Assembly: GCF_022201045.2 (NCBI RefSeq)
Contig: NC_068557.1
Span: 4,278,001 to 4,342,000 of the forward strand
Direction: 5' to 3'
DNA from: Citrus sinensis
Lineage: Eukaryota; Streptophyta; Magnoliopsida; Sapindales; Rutaceae
Length of the DNA: 64,000 nucleotides
The notes beneath the pieces are model-generated. The model saw only the letters and a list, made by a program, of their open reading frames with translations, searched no databases and was not told where the DNA came from. Positions within the stretch are counted from its first letter, which is position 1; the number at the start of each line of letters is the position of its first letter. Of the stretch, positions 51,201-63,621 are shown piece after piece. Both the position numbers and the translations under genes were made by a program.

Positions 51201-54200
51201 TTTGAGCACCTCTTTCAATACCATAGTCATAATTTCTTTCTTCCATCCTTGTGAAATCCCAAATGGAAAAAAGGCAATTGCTGCTAAATCATAAATCGTA
51301 CAATAGCACATTAGAGGTAGTATTGCACCATGCTGGGCCAATTATGCAACTCTTGTGCAATAGACCATTAGCTAGGGGTGGTCAAATCGGGATTCGGTTC
51401 AGGTTGTTCGGTTTCAGTTTGGGTTCCAACCCATTTGGGTTGAAGAATTCAATCCATTTGGTTTCAAATTTGTAACCTGAACTGAACCGAACCGAACCAA
51501 ACTTAATTCCAAAAATAAATCCAATTTTTTTAAGAAAAATCACAAAATATATAATGACAAAGATCCTCTGCATTATACGGTTGTCTTCAACAATGGCTAA
51601 CTAAACTAGATGGTACAGCCTTCGCAACAAAAAATCTTCCAATTACTACTCTTACAAACACACCACAATCAATTATAAAACACTCATGAAAAGGGTGACG
51701 ATGATGGCCAAGATCTGTGAGAGACAAGAAGTGAGAGATAATGGCAGATACGAGTCAGATCCCACAAATAGTTCAGCAGCTTCGTGGACTTCAAGGACAG
51801 TAGAGGGAGATGCAGCTGCTTTGCAGAGGCAACAAGATCAACGGTGGCGTGATGAAGGGAAGCAGCTGCTTCGCAGGGCAACAAGCTCCACCGTGGTGCG
51901 ATGAAGGGTGGAAGAACAGTTGCGGTTGAGTTTGGGAATGATGGGTTGCAGTTGAGCATGGGAATGATGGGTTGAGTTTGAGAAAAATGAGGGGCTGAGT
52001 TTGAGTGAGCGAGAGATGACTTTGAATAAATGATGATTCTCAGGTTTTGAGATAAATTAGGATTAAAATCTGGGGGGGATTATAGATTAGGGATTTCAGT
52101 TTTTTTTTTTTTTTTTTGGGGAAACTGATCGGGTTTTTAACTTGGTCTATGTTAAATTTGAACCAGATTTGAACCCGATCGGTTTCTAGATTTCAATCCA
52201 AACAGTTTCTAAGGGTGAACCTGAACTGAACGCCCACCCATACCATTATCAAGAGTGTTAATTTGACTTAAAGAAGCTAGTGTAAGTTAATTGCATATTA
52301 AAAAAAACCAAAACAAAAACAAAAAGGAGCATGCACATTCTATAATCTGAAAAAGTCTATGGTAAATCAAATGTAATACAACCAACAATTGAATGTGTGA
52401 CGTGTAGTTAAATTTAATATAACCATCGCTTGCATTTTGGTTTTTCAAAATAAATAAACACATGGCATAATATCATTTATTTGTTGTATACTTAACATGG
52501 AATCTCTGATGTATTCTAGAATTTCTCCAATAATCTGGATACATAATGACCTGTTACTCAAAACACATTAACACTGTGTAGAAAAAAATCTTTCAAAAAA
52601 GTTATAAAACTTGAAGAACTTTTAGATTTAAAAATTTCCACCAGCAAAATTAAAATCTATGCTAGAAAGAAGAAGGTAATGAAAAGAAGGTTATTGAAGT
52701 CATCTCTAAAATTGCACTGCTACTCAGGTAGGTCAACTTCACAAAGACAGTCGATGACCATAAGTGAAATAAATGAAAGTTGGACATATAAAGAATCAAT
52801 AGCAAACCTGAATTTCTGGAAGCATTTGCTGGATGGTTGGATGATGGCCGCAATACATTGTTAGAGATAGTAACCAAACAGCCCCAGCACAACGCTCTTC
52901 TTTTCTACTACTATATAAAAGATCATCAAAAAGCTTTTTAGAAATTGTATCTCTGATCATGACACGGCAATCTTCATTGGCCTCACATTTCCAATCAGAG
53001 CTTAAAGTTGACCATGATGAGTCCATATCTCCCATTAGAAATTTTGAGGACATGGAAAGTGAAGTATAATTGGTTTTAAGAATCACATCAGCAGTCACTG
53101 GAACAGCACCCCACAGAAATGATAGAGCCTCCCCAGCAGCAAAAAGGATATCCTCAACCTGTGAAAAGCCAAAACTGTAGACGTTAAAGGAATGTAATCT
53201 TGACCAAATGAACTACCTTTCTAATTATTAGCTTTACTAGTTATTCGCAATCTAAAAAAATAACTAGTACATTAGATCATAATAAAAGACAACAGTCATT
53301 CCTATCCACCCACCTTTGACCGGCAAAGGCTGAAAATCAAATTGAGGGAACTATTTAGGTGCAAAGATGATGTTTCCTTTGCACAGATTTGTCCAAGGGC
53401 GATGACAATTTTCTGAATTGCTTTAGTATCGTCACCGGAGAGTAACTTGCTCAACTTCTCATGTAAAATTTCCAGAATGTCAACTGCAATTTCAGGTATG
53501 TGTTTAATGTAACTCATCCATTCTAGTTACATTTACTAAAATGACATCCAGACAATTGTGACACCAGCATATGCACAACTTCTTCACCTGAATCAGATGC
53601 ATGAATTAGAGGAGGCAATGGTACACACAGCCCAATATGACCTAATGCTTGCATGGCAACAGAGGATAATGTTGCAGTCTCAGAGTTAACCACATCAACA
53701 AGGCATTTAAGTGTACTCTGAAATAATGCTTCCGGGATCTGTGAATCAATGTCATGGTTAAAAAATAGTATAAAATGCACATTTAGAGCATCAAAAAAAT
53801 TACTTTTACTAACAAAATTAACTAAGGCCTAACAAAAATAGCTGGTACTCATCACATATAACAGAACACAATTTAATATGGGCTCTTATTTCACTACTAC
53901 AAAGATGACGGGAAAATCTGAAGTCATTTTCCATCTGATTTAAGATTTACCCAAATTTTATCAAGGAAAATAAGAAAACCTAATTTTCGGCAAGAAAGTA
54001 GTGAACTAAAAAGTTTTAGGAACAAAGAAAGTTTCATCAGGTCATGGTATCAAAGAGTTTATATCCTACTTCAACATCAGTGTCTCCACCATGATTTCAA
54101 CCAAAATAATTTGTTGAGAATCTCAAGTACCCACAGACAAAAAAACTTTCATAGCCGTTGACAGTGACATTGACAACTTTCCTACATTCACTTTGAACTT

Positions 54201-57200
54201 TGCTCGGAAGATGAAATACTTCATATATTATGACTACATTTCATGTCAATATAGTTCTCAAATTAAATCATGTTTCAAAACTATCTCATACAAACTGCAA
54301 TCAAAGATGCTTTCACAGTTTACAGTATTTGGTTGAAGAGAATTACAAAACAGATTGCGGTTTAGCAGTTCTAAACATGCAAAGCATTATGGTGACAAGC
54401 ACCAAACTAAATTTTTGGAAACTCTTTAACACATATTTGTAGGACAAGTCCAATGAATGCATGCCAGTAACAGAAAAGTAGTGTAAATTTAAAAATTAAG
54501 CATCAGGTATATCAATGAATTATAGAAAAATGCAGATGACAGAACAAAAATACATTAAATTCTCAGAAGTGGGTATTACAGGTTCAGCCGGTCAAAATTT
54601 ACAGCAATTTTAAGTAGTTCATAAGATGGAAATATCTGACAAGTTAAAGAATTTTAATCCCAGCATAAGAAAGGATGAAACTATAAGGTTACAATGATGA
54701 TATAATGCAAATGATGCTAAAAACAACATAATACAACATATATTTTATGAAGTGGTGATACGGCATAGTCAAAAGTTGACTGACCAATATGCCTAGAAAA
54801 AAGGAACAAATAAATGACAGTGAGTACGAAATTATACAACTTACAGCAGGCGATCTACACATAGAATTTGCAGTGACATATCCTATGGCACATAGAACTC
54901 CATGCTGAGCCTCAAACCTGAATATTTATATCACATTGAGCCTCAAATAAGAAAGTTTCCAATTAAAATACACCTTTGAAAACGAATTGATTTGAAACTC
55001 AATATTGCATATTTTGAGTTTATTCCAAAAAGAGGCAACAAACCTTAACTTTTGCATTTCAGTAGTTTTGGAAACAAGTTCGCTTATAAGAGCAGTAGAT
55101 GTAGCTGAGGGAAGAGCTGTGGAAGCTATGCCAAGTAAGCGTGCCACAGCTTCACGTGTATCCCAGTCCATATGACTCAGTAATTGCTTTAACCAGATAA
55201 CTCTTTGGGAATAGTGTGATGCAATCATCTACAATGAACAAAAATCTGTCACATAAAAACAATCCAGCAAGAAAAGGGGAGTGAAGAAAGTAACCAAGCA
55301 TGCAAGGTCTGCAGAAACCAACCTCTGGAAGATGAGATGCAATTGTAATCAATGTTTTGGAAGCAGTGGCATGCAACTCAACAGACCCTTCAGTTGCCAT
55401 AGCATGCTCTAGCAGTAGACACAGTGTTTCCACCGAAGACATGAACTCCAGTGATTTTTCTAAATCTTTATTTTGCTCCAACTCCAATTCAAAGCACTTT
55501 AATAGAAATTTGATCATTGCCACGTACATATTCGATGGAAAAAGAAGCTTCTGTTCCCTCATTTCAGTTGAATCTACAAACTTAGGCTGCTGCTTAAGAA
55601 TATATTCTAACATGCTACCAAGTTTTGGGTATATAATATCAGGATTTTGACTAATTAACCGCCCTTCATCTTTGACAGGAAACAGGCCTTCGAGTGCCAT
55701 TTCCCTAGAGAAGAAAAAAGATGGTGCAGATTAGCTTCGAATAATGATTAAGAGGCGAAAAGAAAGGGGAGAGAGAGAAGCCAAAAGAAAGAAGCAAGTT
55801 CTGAAGTTTCATTTAAATAGAGTGGTTTATAAGATTGAGTGATGTGAACAATAAAAAGGAAGCTTTGGTTATTCAGATCAATAGATTACACATTCCTGCC
55901 CTAAAACATCATTGGGTGATTAGATAATTTGACTTATAACTTCTATTGCATGAACTTGTCACTTGAATGGTGCATCAGTTCCTCTTTAGATTGGAACTGG
56001 AATTTCAACTTTTTGAGGAATTTGAACAAGAGAGAAATTCAAGAAGTTTCAGCTCTTTTGGCTTTATTGGAGAATGTTTCAATTAATGCTCTGGTAGAGG
56101 ATAAAAGGATCTGGGAGCCAAGCCCTTCAAGGATTTTTTCCTTGCAAATCCTTTTTCAATCAGTTGATTGATGATCAAGCTCTCTTGAACTTTCATCCTG
56201 CTCATAGGATTTGGAATAATAAGTCCCTAATAAAGTTCAATTTTTTGCTAGGTCATTGGCTATAGGCAAACTTAATACTGGTGATGTTATTCAGAGATGG
56301 AATCCTAATGTGTGCTTGTCTCCTTTTTGGTGTGTCATGTGCAAGAGAAATGGTGGAATTCTAGCTCTTCCGGAGTAGTATCACACTGATGGCTCCAGCC
56401 CCCCGGAAGGAGGCCTTTGCATTCTACCTAAGCTGCGCAGCCATTTTTATGATAAGAGATTATGATCCAACTACTCGATACAACGATATCTTAGATCATG
56501 TCCTTCAGCATCACGATAGCCACAATCAGTATTCTTTTTGTGTCATGCAGAAGTATCCTTTTAGATAATTGACATAATCTACATTACTAACCCGTTGTGT
56601 ATATTTTGGTTCGAAACTGCAGTTCTTTTTTTTTTTTTTTTTTTTTGCATTGTCACCAAGCTGTTCAGTTGCGGCATAGATTACTTCAGGCAGCTAGTAT
56701 TTGTTGGGTGATCCCAGCTTCTAGCAATTCTCTGCTTTCAGAGTCTATTCATGCTCTGGGGAAAGGTGAAAAAGCTAGAATGTTGAGGAAATGTTCAGTC
56801 CTGGCCATTTTTTGGGTGATTGGGTTTGAAAGAAATAGAAGGTTCTTTAAAGATGCTGAGGAAGACATCATCTTTGGAAAGAGTGTGGTTACTAGCTTCT
56901 CTTTGGGCCTCAGTTACTAAGGAATTCAAGATTCTTCTTTCTTATTCATTCATCTAATCTTGGAAAAGGTGTTGGCTTAATTCTGGGTTTTTGAGTTCAT
57001 TTTTGTTGTAAGATCTTATAGTCATATAGATCCTGTACTTATAAAATCTTATCAGTATCCTATTGTTGTATAGATCTTTTTGTGATCTTAAGGGGGGTTC
57101 TTTTTTGTGGACACCTTGTTCGCTTTTGTACGTGTTTTATCTTTTAATACAAGTTTTTTGTTTCCTCTATATATGTTTTCAGCAATATGATTACAAGAAC

Positions 57201-60200
57201 AGAATTAGTGCTCAAAGCAGTCTGAAGATTAATCCGCAAAAAGAGCAGTTAAAAAAAAAGGCTATAAAAATTATTTGTTGTGTGACAAAAACAACATAGC
57301 AAAAGTTTTAAGATATAATATGATCACCATAACCACATTCCAAATGCAAGACAATAACAAATTTAAGACAATGAAGATAGCCAATATCCCTTATTCTAAA
57401 AACCAATCAAGTGTAATACCTGATATCCAACTTAGGATCTGCTGCTCCAAGCATACAAATAAACCGACTAGGGCAATGTTGCAAATCAAATAATGATGTT
57501 GCCCATCTAACAGCACAGAAGCGTACTTCACTTTGTTCCTGGTCAGCAGCATAATATTTATTTGCATCATGTGGTATTGAGAAACAATAATCAAGTTAGG
57601 AAATCCTGTACATATTTTTAAGCTACAACAGTTAAACAAAGTTTATGAAGAGTCATAGTGCAATACCGCATTAAAATTGTGCAGCAGAAGCTTCTCCAAC
57701 TCTATCAATACAGCTGGTTGTGCTCCCTGATGCTCAAATGTTGAATCAGTGTCAAGAGCATCACCAAACAAGGGACAAAGAGCGAAAACAAATTAAGTAA
57801 TTGATCATATTGCAGAACATTACTCGTCAAACAGGACCTGAGATGTCATATATCCAAGGAGGGCCTTTCTAGATGGTAGGTGACTTATCCTAAGCTGCTG
57901 ATTGATGGTAGCAATGTCTAGTGCAAAAATAGGAGCTCCAGAAACTACAATTTTACATAAATAATATTTTTTTCCAATAGTAGGGAACCGTGATAATTCA
58001 TATAAATTTGAAAAAAAAAGGTTAAATTGAGGTAACCAGCAGTCCATTTTGCATGACTATGACTACCGAGCTAGGTGTGATGACATTGAGTGGAAAAGCT
58101 TTCTTTTTATTTATCTAAGGTCTCCAGGCATATTTAGACTCTCACCTAGATTCATTTTTTTTTTAAACTGTTTGGATTTCTGACGTAACAAAAAAAAAAA
58201 ATGAAGAATAAGTTTACATTTCCATGCCAGTTTGGAAAGTGACAAGTCTCTATGCATGGCAATCATATTTTTTCATAAATTTATTCTTTGGTATGTACCT
58301 GAGATGGTGTTTGGGACAAGCTTTGAATGTTAGAAGATTCCTTTCTGATAAACTAAAAGGTTTGGATAAACTAAGAGCAAATAGGATTTCAAAACTTCTT
58401 ATTAGGGAGAAGACTAATGGTCTTGCCCTCCATAATGCACCATTTACATGATCTAATGAGAGCTACTACTCTGCATTGCAAGCTACACAAAAGTTTAATT
58501 CTGCCTAGGTAGAAGTGTTAAAGTTTATAAACCATTTCTTATAGGGATACATCTCCATTACTAAGATAACAATATTAGTTGGCCCATAAATTTAACCTAA
58601 TTATTTGACATAGTAATCAACCATCAATTCTAGACTTCTTATGTGCGATCAAGGCTTCCTTTATGCACCAAATCCCTCTCCCACATGTTATTTTATACAG
58701 TGAATTACAGTTTTGTATAATTGATTGCTTCTCTTTCTTCCTTTTTCCTCTCTCTTCCTCTTTCTGGAATTAATGAAGATTACATGGTATCATAGCAGTA
58801 TTTTCCAGGACTTGCATAATCAATATCAAGAGATCAGCAATGCCGTCCTACCCTTACACAAAATTAAACTATTGAACAGTTGCAGAATATTATCTCTACA
58901 AATCAACAACATCCCTTTTTACTCTCTTCTTACACAGGTTGGTCTATATTAACTCCAATCGGGTATATCTTGTTCTGTTTTGAGTTTTGATGAAAATATA
59001 AATAGATGAAACCAGCAAGGCATTGTATCAAGGAGTAAATTCAAATTGACCCAAGCCAAATTCTGAATTTATGATTAAATTTCTGAGACAAAATAAAAGC
59101 TGAAAAAGAAATCTACAGGATGAGAAAAACGCATTACCTTGTATGCAGTAGCAAGTGAAGTAGTTGCCTCTTGTATAACAAGACGAAGAGATGAAGCCTC
59201 CAGTTTCAGTGCATCAAAAAGGCGAACTGCCATTTCAATCTTGTCTCTAAAGATGGGAGAAAATACCCGTTACATTATTCAGTTCCATAAAAGGGTATAG
59301 AACCAGCAAAAGAAGTAGAGACAATAGAACACCTGAAAAGCTGAGGCAGGCGCTGTGCAAGCAATCCAATTGCCTGAAAAGCAAAACTTTTTGTATCCCT
59401 AGCAACAGAATCTGCATAGTTTGATCATTTAGGTCCAGAAAAAATCAATCTTTACAGAGATGAACACAGGAAGCTCAAAGAAATTCAACTGCATCGCCAA
59501 CCTGAGTCGGAATATGAATAACCATCAAGCAATTTCAGAATCCCATTCAGTATTACAGGACCCATAAGCTTCAGCTGATCAAGATTAGCCTGAATATAAT
59601 AAACTATCAAAAATATAGAATACTTTCTGTGGAAATGACCAATCTCTATGGGAAACTTCTTAATGTTGACATACATACAGATGAAAAAAATAATTGGAAA
59701 TTAAAAATCACAATTAGTAAGAAAACCAATTGCAATTTATGCAAGAAAAGGAAAAAAAATAATATTAACAAAAGTATAAGTAACACTGCTGCCCAGCATC
59801 CACAATCGCTCCAAGAAGCAAAGCAAGCTCCTGCAGGTCTAATTGGGCAAGGCAATTTCTTCAAAACTCTAACTAAAAGGTTGCTTTTTCTGTCTTCGCC
59901 CCCCCCCCGCCCCCCCAAAAAAAACAAAAAGGAACTGCAAACAACTGTTTAGTTATGACTTTAACCAAAAGCTTAAGCTTGAAAGTGCCCAGATATTAGA
60001 ATTTAACCTTTTGTACACCCCCATATGTGCAAAGTTGGACTGGACTCATTCAACATGTTTATCACTGAATATAAGTACCAAACACACAAGCAGCCCACTT
60101 CATTTGGTTTGAATACATGAAGTCCTTACGTGTTTGAAAACCCAGACTGTGAATTCCATTCCCAGCTGCTTCAACCTTATCGTGGTATCAGTTCCTATTA

Positions 60201-63200
60201 AATTCAAGAGAAAAAATTAGCAAAGGCACCCACATGACTAACTCAGCATAATTGCTCCTGAGAAAATAAGTATAAAATGTATTAATGAAAAACACATACA
60301 TACTTCATGCTTCAAGACTAAGACAATGACAGATGTGTTAACAGCTATCCAATGCCTTACAATTTTTTTTTTTTAAAAAAAATTTCTTCCTCTTCCTCTT
60401 ATCTTTTCTTTAACTTTTTGGTGCCGTCTTCTATACTTCAAATGTATATGAGTAACACCACTTGAACACTTTTTATAAACTTGATATTTTAGTTTTAAGT
60501 GAACTTATCACTAATCACATTTGAAGACAATTAATAGGATAAATGCTTGCATTTGTAAGAGAAAAAGCATATTTACTTTTGACCACAAAATAAACTAACA
60601 GTATCTTATCCGGAACCTAATTCAAACTCCAGTAGAACACTATGCTAACGGGAATCGATTTGCTGATACTTGAGATGAGCCAACTTCTGAGTGGAGTTAT
60701 ATGAAATTTGCTACTGAAAGAACATGTATCAGAATACCAATAAACAAAATTTCTGCATACCATACATACAGCCAAATATGCACTGCAATGTGGCTGGGAA
60801 ACTGTTTGCGGCTGTAATAGATCTGCAGAAAATAGACATCAATTTTGTCTTCAGAGCAGCATTTCCAGGATTGACTCTGGATTCTTGAGGAATATTTTCA
60901 GCTGCCAAAGTTCCTGAATAAAGGGTTAACAATATATGACTGTTAAGAACATGTCCAACCAATACGGACCTGTCAGTATAAAAGTATCTACCGAGCAATC
61001 GATTCTATGAAACCAAATGACAGAGAACAGAAAAAAAAAATGATAGGGATTGCTGTATTAGAGGATTTAAGGAAAGAGTGCCTAGTTTAATCAAGTATGC
61101 AAACTGAATAAGGGTGACAACCAATAAACAGAGTCCCATCTCCTTTCAATTAGTGATTGCCAGAGGCTTAGCCTTTGAAAAATGTCAAGAAAAGGTGTCT
61201 AATATGTCTATAAAAAGACAAAAGAACAAATATACAAGAGGATTTTAGTAATACATTATATCATCATGAAAGGGAAAAAAAAATCCAGCACAACTAAAAT
61301 TAGCATTTAACTCTAGGGATAAAATTTAACATAATATTATGGATATTTCAAAACGACTGGCTATTTCATTTTTCATAAAGAAACAATCTGCACACGTATC
61401 TGGGCACCCCAACAAAACAAAAAATAATTGAAATATAATAAGCAACAGATCACATAGACCTTAGCATTCCCAAAATCACATGTACAGACATCTCAAACTA
61501 TTTGAAATAATAAGATGAAGTAAGGATCGGATATCCACTTCTCTCTTCTTCTGTTGATAGCTTATAATAGCTTCCCCTATAATCAACTCTCGGAAAAACT
61601 AATTCTTTGTCAAAAATGCATAATGTACAATATTCACAAATCAACAGTTTTATATAGGGAAAAAACGTGTATTTGTTTCAACACTCCAACAGGAGAAAAT
61701 GGTAAAATAATTCTGCATTACATACCATTAAAAAGTAAAAATAATCTGTTCACCAGGTTTGGGTCTTCTAAATTAGCACCAAAAGCCTTCTTCTTCAGAA
61801 GCTCTTCCCCCCTCTTCACAACAGGATCTTGGCTTGATTGAACAAAATCATCAAACAACAAATCATAGTTTCATTATTTTTGTCTTTTTGAGGAAAAACT
61901 AATCATTCTTTAACTTCTTGAATACGAGAAAGAACATTAAATGAGAAAAATAGTGAGTAATGTTTATGTAAGTAATAAAAAGAAAAAAAAAATGTACCGA
62001 TCTACACAAGCAGACAAATATATGGGATAAACGAGTTCAGGAGTCAGCTCCATAGCTTCAATCACATTCAAGATTCCCAACTGCTTACGTGGAAATAGAA
62101 TATCTATCAGATTATGAACGAATTATGGTTATCTAAGTAAAACACTCTTGAATCCAACTAGTTTCACCTTCATTGTTAAGATCACATCACTTTTCAATGG
62201 GTTTTTCCCAATCACACGATTAGCTTGAACAACTGAAAGCCCAGGTGGGCTTCCTCCGCTGCTAAAAGTAAGCACGAAATCTCAGTACATTTGGAACACA
62301 AACTATCTTCAAAGATAATAATTTTCTAACAATAAAGGGAGCGGCAGACCCTTGAGGTGGCATTTGATACAACATAGTATGACGGCAAAATTCTATAAAT
62401 AGCTCCCTGTCCTGTGAACCACTTATTGATCTATACTTTGGAGCAACCTCATTATCAATTCCACTTGCATGACATTCACCTATCACCTGCAACAGAGAAA
62501 CAGTCAATAAAGACAAATAACCATGACTCTGCAAATCAATTTTTTTTTTCTTTTAAAGCAAAACAAGAAGAGGATAATCTAATCCAATGTACTTCCTTTT
62601 TTTATTTATTAATAAAAGAATCCTGTATAATTGATATTCATCAAAAGTAAATTACAAATAGGCAGACCATTTCCCTCTCAATTTTTGGATATCCCTTATA
62701 TAGATAAATAGCATCCAACTTTAGTTCAGAACAGCCTCCCAATTCTCTAAAATAAAGGATGGAATCCAGAAATCCTCAAGAAATTGAACCCATAATGATC
62801 ATCTGAACCAAACTCACATTGGTTGGCAAAGGGCAAAAATCTCCTCCCGTTAACACACGTGCCTAAAATACGAACTATCAGAAAAGTAGATAAAAATGCA
62901 ACATACCCTAGCAGCAATTCTCAGGATAATATCTTGGTGTTGTTGAGGCAGTTTTGAAACATTTGCTATAAGTACAGGTCCCATATCTTCCTTTTCCTAC
63001 AAATGCAAGGTAAAAGATTTAATTGCGGAATTGCTCCAATAGCAAGCAAGCTTTCCAAAACAAGTAAAAGAAATGAAGCACAGACCTTGAAACTCGCACG
63101 GTCAAATGCCATCTCAATGTACACAATGCAGAAGTTCTTAACCATTGAAGCAGCATGAGGTTCTGTATACACTTTCCATAACTCGGCCAATGGCAAACGA

Positions 63201-63621
63201 ATCTCGAGCTGGTGTTTTACTCTCTTGTTCACATGACTCAATATCTCAAGAACCTGTAATCACAATCACCAGGCAAAAAACTATTATATAACTTGAAATG
63301 CTTAAAATTCAAATTCCCAAGTGAGTCAATATTGTAATTAACCAGCCGCATAAGAAATTTTTTTTTTTATAAATCGACATAAAGAGTAATTAATTAGTAA
63401 TTAAAGTGAAAGGGATAGGGAAAGAGGGAGAGGTTAAATTAAATTGCCTTGTTGCGAACGAGAGTCGAGTGAGCGGAGAGAGAGGAGATAGCGAGAGGGA
63501 GAAGCTTCGAGAGTAAGGCTTCGAGCTTGGAGTCATCACAGAGAGCCAATCTCGTGAGCATACGATCCAGCAATTCTTCTTTCTCATACTCCGATGTCGA
63601 TGAAGATGATGAGTCCGCCAT
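42229..63621 (-). CDS. ECM29: ECM29 proteasome adaptor/scaffold protein, 35 exons
   Basis: Thirty-five exons join in phase to 1,816 residues, close to the family length. Coding order: 63621-63448, 63253-63086, 62996-62907, 62486-62350, 62258-62168, 62080-61998, 61832-61726, 60913-60761, 60194-60130, 59589-59502, 59411-59333, 59246-59138, 57726-57667, 57538-57420, 55704-55323, 55228-55044, 54917-54845, 53738-53588, 53483-53314, 53158-52808, 50899-50732, 50635-50342, 49886-49710, 49090-48827, 48207-48109, 47964-47780, 46593-46258, 45308-45155, 45026-44916, 44588-44421, 44085-43959, 43300-43145, 43065-42953, 42872-42813, 42432-42229. ECM29 is an all-helical HEAT-repeat protein that binds 26S proteasomes and tethers them to other cell parts. 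Starts [20 protein letters not shown]; in-frame ATG at 63663 would add 14 residues. HEAT-like text includes [20 protein letters not shown] and [19 protein letters not shown]. Intron 1 has a GC donor. Exon 6 may start three bases earlier. Confidence 0.92.
43745..43831. repeat. 43-bp tandem duplication in ECM29 intron 31
   Basis: Two near-identical units containing ATATGTTCATTTCTTATAAT and GGGAAAAGCT, one base apart in the tail (TTATC versus TCATC). Recent by its low divergence. Confidence 0.9.
44688..44801. repeat. 57-bp tandem duplication in ECM29 intron 29
   Basis: Two 57-bp units with AATCATGCTTTCAACATATG and CATAACATTTTATTACGGTC differ at about two positions. The second is followed by GTTATGTTGAAAG, an inverted copy of part of the unit. 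Confidence 0.88.
49950..50196. mobile_element. 247-bp Harbinger-like MITE in ECM29 intron 22
   Basis: Inverted ends GGTCCTGTTTGGGATTGAGG and, reversed, GGGTGCGTTTGGGATTGAAG, flanked by TAA at 49947-49949 and 50197-50199. A 3-bp TAA/TTA duplication with GGxCxTGTTTGG-type ends fits the PIF/Harbinger (Tourist) group. Lies wholly inside the intron 49887-50341. Confidence 0.8.
51371..52241. mobile_element. About 870-bp hAT-like element in ECM29 intron 20
   Basis: Imperfect inverted ends (left GGGGTGGTCAAATCGGGATT with CGGTTCAGGTT; right, reversed, GGGTGGGCGTTCAGTTCAGG) and a flanking duplication ACCATTA at 51364-51370 and 52242-52248, probably 8 bp with one mismatch. GGTTCGGTTTC/GAACCGAACC words repeat near the left end. 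A T-run of about 18 lies near 52,100. Older than the two perfect hAT copies. It makes up much of the 1.9-kb intron. Confidence 0.72.
55925..57175 (+). mobile_element. LINE-type retrotransposon relic in ECM29 intron 14
   Basis: Plus-strand fragments of a plant L1 zinc-finger reverse-transcriptase tail appear in order: [20 protein letters not shown] (about 55,993), [17 protein letters not shown] (about 56,095), [12 protein letters not shown] (about 56,320), then after an interruption [20 protein letters not shown] (about 56,670), [20 protein letters not shown] (about 56,780) and [18 protein letters not shown] (about 56,878). Stops and frame changes show it is dead. It is antisense to ECM29. The exact ends and target duplication were not found. 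Confidence 0.75.
56356..56646. other. Foreign insert inside the LINE relic, with a 59-codon open frame
   Basis: Between MCKRNGG and HCHQAVQL the LINE text is replaced by about 290 bp that starts GC-rich (CCAGCCCCCCGGAAGGAGGC) and ends in a T-run at about 56,626-56,646. An ATG at 56,389 opens 59 codons to TAA at 56,568 ([15 protein letters not shown], then [18 protein letters not shown]). I do not recognise the peptide. GGTTCGAAACTGC at about 56,608 resembles a tRNA B box, so a SINE-like origin is possible. Confidence 0.45.
59899..59916 (-). other. G-rich tract in ECM29 intron 9
   Basis: Ten C, one G, seven C on the plus strand, so the ECM29 pre-mRNA carries seven G, C, ten G. It could form a G-quadruplex. 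It lies well inside intron 59590-60129 of otherwise AT-rich DNA. Confidence 0.6.
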
